Positions 59,001 through 64,000 of a stretch of 64,000 nucleotides of DNA are shown piece after piece. A program made the translations under genes and the position numbers. Source of the DNA: Prunella strophiata (Eukaryota > Chordata > Aves > Passeriformes > Prunellidae); NCBI GenBank assembly GCA_036583965.1, contig JAZBQD010000001.1, positions 23,235,569-23,299,568 on the forward strand, in the 5' to 3' direction. Position 1 is the stretch's first letter. Each line of letters opens with the position of its first letter. The notes under the pieces were generated by a model. The model was not told where the DNA came from. It ran no database searches and worked only from the letters and a program-made list of their open reading frames with translations.

Positions 59001-62000
59001 AAACTATGGGCATTCTCTTTCATGTTAACAAAATCCTGAAGGACAAGGTGAAGATTCCCAGCATCACTGGGCAGTCTGAGGGAAAAGATCTTACTTGGTG
59101 CTTACTCATCAGGTGCTGCTCCTGCAAAAAAGAATGGCACACCTCTCACTGTGCAGCACTGTCCTGGGGATACTCAGCTCCCAGCAAGCAAAAGAGGCTT
59201 GTCCTCTTGTGTTGAGTCTGTCCCTACTTCTGCATGTCAAGGAATGAGACTGTCACACATGACACTGACTCCAAGCACTGAGCTGCAGTGCTGGCACCCC
59301 AAAGCTCTGGGCACTGCAGGGCCCCAGCGCCCAGTAAGCCCAAGGCACACGTGCATGGTGGGTATGCCTGGCAAGGGCCTCTCTGCTCGGCTGACAACAC
59401 ACCCAGCAGCACTGGGCAGCACACAGCATGCCCCAATTCTGCTGGGACAAACTCCTGGGTGAAAGGAAGGATGTAGGTGGGAAAACAATTCTGCTTGCAG
59501 GCACTTAAAGACATTACCCGACTGTCCAGCACTCTGCACTCAAGGACTCCTGCTGACTCTAGCACTAGCCAGTAAGTTGCTGAGGCTGAAACCCCAGAAA
59601 TTTTGAAAAAAACCCCCATGTTCTCAGATGTTTTAAAAGGACAGCTAGGGATCTGTTTTAATGGTAAACAATTACATTCCTCTGTCATCTGATACTTTTT
59701 AAATTTTGGGGAGGGGGGAAGCTTTCTGAATTTTCAATAGTTCCTTTGTTAAAGCATCTGTTACTCACATAATTGAAAAGATGTTTGTTCAGTGGTATGC
59801 TTGAGAGTACAGTTATTTAATCTTAATGATAAAGCCCTGAGGGCAGAAAATCATAAGTAGAAACCTCTTGTTATTTATCAAAAAGAAAAAAAAAAACCCA
59901 AACTAAAAACCTAGGAAAATAAAGAGAGAACTGAGACACCTCATCTATCTTCAGGCTTAAATTTGTGCTTGATGGAAAACTATGGAGACAATTTGCAACT
60001 TGCGAAGTTTTCTGGGAGTCTGGGACCAGCTGAAGTGTGAGGGGGGCAGGGAAGTGGGGTGAAGACAAAAATAAAACAAGGAGAAAAAACTGTTGCTTGG
60101 CAAGGTTTTTTTTGAGTCAAACAAAGAGCTAGTTGTAGTTTACAGCATGACATAACATTTGATTAATTTTTGCCTGGGGATGTTTTCACACTTAACAGTG
60201 TAAATCAAAACCTTCTATTAATTACAATGTGTATAAAAAGATAACCATAAGCAATTTCATGCAGATGCTATACTAGCCCCCTACTTTTTGTTCCCTCTAA
60301 CGACTGGCTGTTATTTCCTGCAAAATTCCACTGAAATGCTTACACGTTATGAAAGTTATCCAAATGCTTTAGAAAACCAAACAGCATTTGCATGGAACAC
60401 AGGGCTCTCCTGCATATTGAATTACTGCACAATATCCTCAGGGTAGACAGACTTTATGGCTGTTAAAGGGAAACCATGTAAGGGACCTATTTTGACCTGC
60501 CTTGTGTTTGTGATCATATATAATTCTTATGTTGGAGATTTAGAAAGAAAAATGGCAGAATGGGCTCTGAACTGTACAAGGCACTGCATCTCCTGAAGTT
60601 TAGTCCCCTGGGGAGATGTGCAGGGTTCTCTGCAAGTGCCCAGGGGCCACACTCACAGCCAGAATAAAACCCTCTGCAGGGCAGTGTCCAAAGTGTGGGC
60701 ACAGCCACCTGCTGCCTCATTGTGAAGAAATACAACCCATCTCACCTATGTGCTCCTCCTCAAGTTCCAGGTGGCTGTCTCTGCAGAATACCTTCCCACC
60801 TTCCCACTGCACAAGGCCTAATAACTTCCTTTCCAGCTGTGTCTGCCCAGGACAGACTGGTTTTTGAAATGCTAGTGACTTGTGAGGGCCAGCACAGGAG
60901 ACATGCTGCTGAACAACAGGACTTGGGCCGTGGAGTTCTCTGGGTCCTTGCTGGAGACCCTAAGGGAGCCCAGCCTCCTGCAGCACCCAAAGAGGCCAGG
61001 AAGCTACGGGTCTATGGTACCATCTGGCTGCCTGCCATGACACCTTCCAACATGTCTGTCCACCAGAGAAGCCAAGGAGAGCTACTGCATGCCACTGCAC
61101 AATTCCCCAGCCCATGTGTGTCTGTGCACAGCTCGTGCACAACTCTTGCTCTGGAGGAAACCAAGATGAATCACAGCCAGACTTGGAGACAGAAAAAGGC
61201 CCCAACAGGTAATTACCAGTATTTCTGCTTTGTTCAATGTATTTTATTGGAAACTTTTTATACCTTGCCAACAAGCAGGCTGGGTTTTTTGGCTTGGTTC
61301 TTTTTTTTTTTGGGGGGGGGAAGGGGGGAGCAGTGGTGTAGTATTTATAAAAAACCCCTGACAACAACGTCATCAGCACTGCAGAAACACAGCCTACTGC
61401 TCACGCCAGAAAGTTAAAGCTGCCGATCATGTGTTTTGTGTAAAAGCGAAAAGAAACCTCAAACCCTGCATGTGAAAACCACATCTGCATTATTAGGGGA
61501 AGACAGCATGGGGCAGAGTGCTTCGCAGAAAAGCAGCCGTTTCTGAGGCTTTCCTGATAAGCAAGAGAGAGATGTAGGGGACTGACAAGGGCTGCAAGAG
61601 TTTCAAGGGAACGCTGCAGGCTGAATCAGCTCATACAACCACACACAACTCTGGCTTTCTGTGATGGTGAAAGATCAGCAGAGGAACACTAATGAAGACA
61701 GCAACGACCAAAACAACACCACCTTATAAGCTCTGTAGGGTCCGAGTTGTGCACAGAGCAACAGTCCCATGATGGGAAAACATTAATGCTTTTTATATTG
61801 GTAATCATCTGTAACATGAGCAATTAAGTACAGTACTAATGGACTATAGCCAAGAGCCTGGTACTAATATTAAAAACTGACAGAGATGAATAGGTTTGGA
61901 AGGAAAACTAGGCTGACAAAGACATTTTTATGAAGTGCTTGGGCCTATTTGGAATAACCCAATCAGAGGCAGGTCCAGACCAGCCATGCCTACAGTGACA

Positions 62001-64000
62001 ATAATGCATTCATTGGCATTATATGATGCCTGCTATGCTTTAAATAAAAACACCCATTACTTCTACTCAGAAACCTGCACTTCCATTATTATACTCATTA
62101 ATAAAACAGAAGTTGTCTAACTAATATAAAATATAACACTTACTGAAGCACTGGCAGCCTTGCCTTATTTTAAAATGAAAACAGTTACTGGAAACATAAA
62201 CGGTATTAATGATAAATGAATCAGGTGAAAATGCACACAAAACCTTTCTTTCCCTTTTACCAGAGAAACAAAGAAGACACCGCCCCAACTGAAGCACTCT
62301 ACCTACCAATAGCCCACCAGCAGCTACCACCACAAACCCTGCTCCACAGCAGGGTGCAGAGCACCACATTCCCCAAAACCTTTAAATCTGGCTTTGTTCC
62401 AGCTTTTGCCATCCTCTGTACCATGAATCTGCAGCCATGTGGTAGCTCTGCAGATTTGATAAACACCTTTAGAGAAAGCAGTATTTCTTCACTGGATCTG
62501 GTAGACAGAGAGACAATTTTGCCCTCTCCAATGCTTCTACTTTGTGTTTAGGTTTTTTGGTTGGTTGGTTGTCGTTAATGTTTTGGGTTTTTTTCCTCTC
62601 TCTCTTTTCAGCCTTTGAAATTGTGTGTAAAACTCCACTCTGTAAAGGGGAACAGGAGAGGGCAGGAAGGAGGGATGGCAATGTCTGATTTGTGACATAT
62701 GTACCATTCCACTCCTCAGCATCCCAAGGATGTCACTGGAAGGTGGCTGCCACCTGAACAGCCTTGATATGCTAAAGCTGATGCAAACAGCCAGTGGCTC
62801 CTCTTGGGAGAGAGCTGGTTAATATGGATGCCCTTGAGATCCATTTGTACAGATGAATGGCAAGGCTAAGTCCAACAGCAGCAGGGCCAGTGAAGTCAGG
62901 GAACTGTCTGTTCTGCCCCCAGTGAGCAAGGAAGGGCCAGTAGGGATTCAGAAAGGAAAAACCAGGAGATTTACTCAGCATTTGCTTTCCAGATAATTCA
63001 ACTTCCAGTTTAGCTGTACAGCTGTACAGTTTCAAGTTTGAAAATGTATGTGTGTCCTGTATCATGAGTGTGTGTATTCCTGCACTACAGTTCTAGTTTT
63101 AGATTAAATGTCATCTGAGCACTTTGCCTATAAATGAGCATTACATTTACAGGTGCTGTAGTTAGAATTACCAGCTGAAACAAACCATAACAATTTCATT
63201 TACTTCTTTTCAAGTCTGAGGCTTCATACAGCTTTCCTGTAGCAAAAAAAGAGCATCTAACACTAAAAAAGTAGAGACTGGATGAGTTACTGAGGTTTTT
63301 TGTATATGTGTTTTGGCTTTTCAGATCAGATTTAGTGAAGAACATTTTAGGTAAGCTCAGGGCTAACCTAAAAGTCCTGCAAGATTTTTCCTGCAAGATT
63401 TTTTCTCCAAATGCCATCTTTTGATAGCCTGCCAGGGATGTGGAAAATTAGGCACTGCTTCATATCAGACCTTATACAGAACTACATGATAGACTGGCAT
63501 CCATGAGCTCAGATTTGAGATCTTCAGTGTATTAAGACCAATCTAACCATAGACTAGAAGACACTTTTCTCAGACCAGGTCAAATCAAGCAGAGCTGCTT
63601 TTGGGTTGCATGGAAAGGCTGTTCAATCTGGAAGGCATCAGGACTGTTCAGGTTTTCCAGACACCACAATGGGTTTTGTGGCACCTCAGAGCATACCCAA
63701 GTAACTGCTGAGTCAGTCACACATGAGTCTCTATGCACGGGAGTGCAGTGTAAGGCTTTTATACATAACAAAACACCCAAAGCACTAGCACTGAACATTG
63801 TCAGGAAAGCAGAAGAGAGAGACGGGTTCATGGAGTATTTGTGAATGGCTCATTTAGTTTTCCACAACTACAAGAGATGTGTTCTCTCAGTGACTCTAGG
63901 GTTTCAGCAAGGCTCCCTCTGCAACCCAAACCCACAGAGACCTAATGCTTGTGTGCCTGGGTCTCCTCTGTCAAATAACATCCCCCACAGAACATCTGGC
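53004..64000 (-). other. ARID5B: ARID5B intron (partial)
   Basis: At least 11 kb of intron with no further ARID5B exon that I can recognise; I looked on the minus strand for the core ARID motif around LWKNVYDELGG. It holds an old CR1-like fragment (57,497-57,660), an A18 run (about 56,997-57,015), a G-rich tract (61,312-61,328) and several candidate conserved non-coding stretches (about 53,800-54,300, 54,840-55,130, 55,540-55,960 and 56,360-56,640). Large introns rich in regulatory DNA are typical of this gene. Confidence 0.65.
57497..57660 (+). mobile_element. ancient CR1/L3-like LINE 3' fragment
   Basis: The words CGTGGAACTCACTGCC, CAAGGATTAGATG and CATGAGAACAT follow one another in the order seen near the 3' end of old amniote CR1/L3-type elements. 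Divergence is high and the ends are approximate. It is distinct from the younger CR1 copies elsewhere in the window. Confidence 0.55.

Noticed and set aside
60695..61417. 240-codon plus-strand open frame
   Set aside because: Composition is chance-like and it runs into a T/G homopolymer; no family match.
1..64000. tRNA, rRNA, snoRNA, microRNA hairpin or CRISPR-like arrays
   Set aside because: No box A/B pair, no regular spacer array and no conserved small-RNA sequence was recognised by eye. A covariance-model search would be needed to exclude small RNAs.

Overview
The window looks like nuclear DNA of a bird. Two fragments carry the typical avian CR1 LINE 3' end (19,160-19,649 and 41,855-41,987). 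Both genes are vertebrate and are split by canonical GT-AG introns. Their order, RTKN2 and ARID5B pointing at each other, matches the order I know from mammals. I cannot assign a species.

Layout: positions 755-20,730 (+) hold the last eight coding exons of RTKN2 (rhotekin-2). They cover most of the anillin-homology region, the PH domain and the proline-rich tail; the earlier exons lie to the left of the window. All splice phases agree except in the second visible exon, which has one extra base in a GGGG run (2391-2394) and so a premature stop. The RTKN2 3' UTR follows, with candidate poly(A) signals at 22,192 and 24,976. Positions 25,000-42,985 are intergenic. This stretch holds A42 and T43 homopolymers, a GC-rich minisatellite (38,941-39,430), a CR1 tail and several AT-rich stretches that could be conserved non-coding DNA.

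Positions 42,986-53,003 (-) hold the 3' end of ARID5B: a 3.75 kb 3' UTR, the large last coding exon and the exon that closes the ARID DNA-binding domain. From there to 64,000 is a long ARID5B intron in which I find no further exon.

The most unusual object is in the intergenic part, on the minus strand at about 33,400-36,100. An intronless, decayed copy of the C-terminal CCP (sushi) modules of a complement factor H-like gene lies there. About 420 bases downstream comes a membrane-anchor-like reading frame whose stop codon touches a 20-base polypurine tract. A TG-starting segment that could be a retroviral 3' LTR follows. It reads as a chimeric retroelement: either a host complement-regulator transcript retrocopied by LTR machinery, or an endogenous retrovirus that had acquired factor H-like modules. 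The CCP assignment is strong; the LTR assignment is inference.
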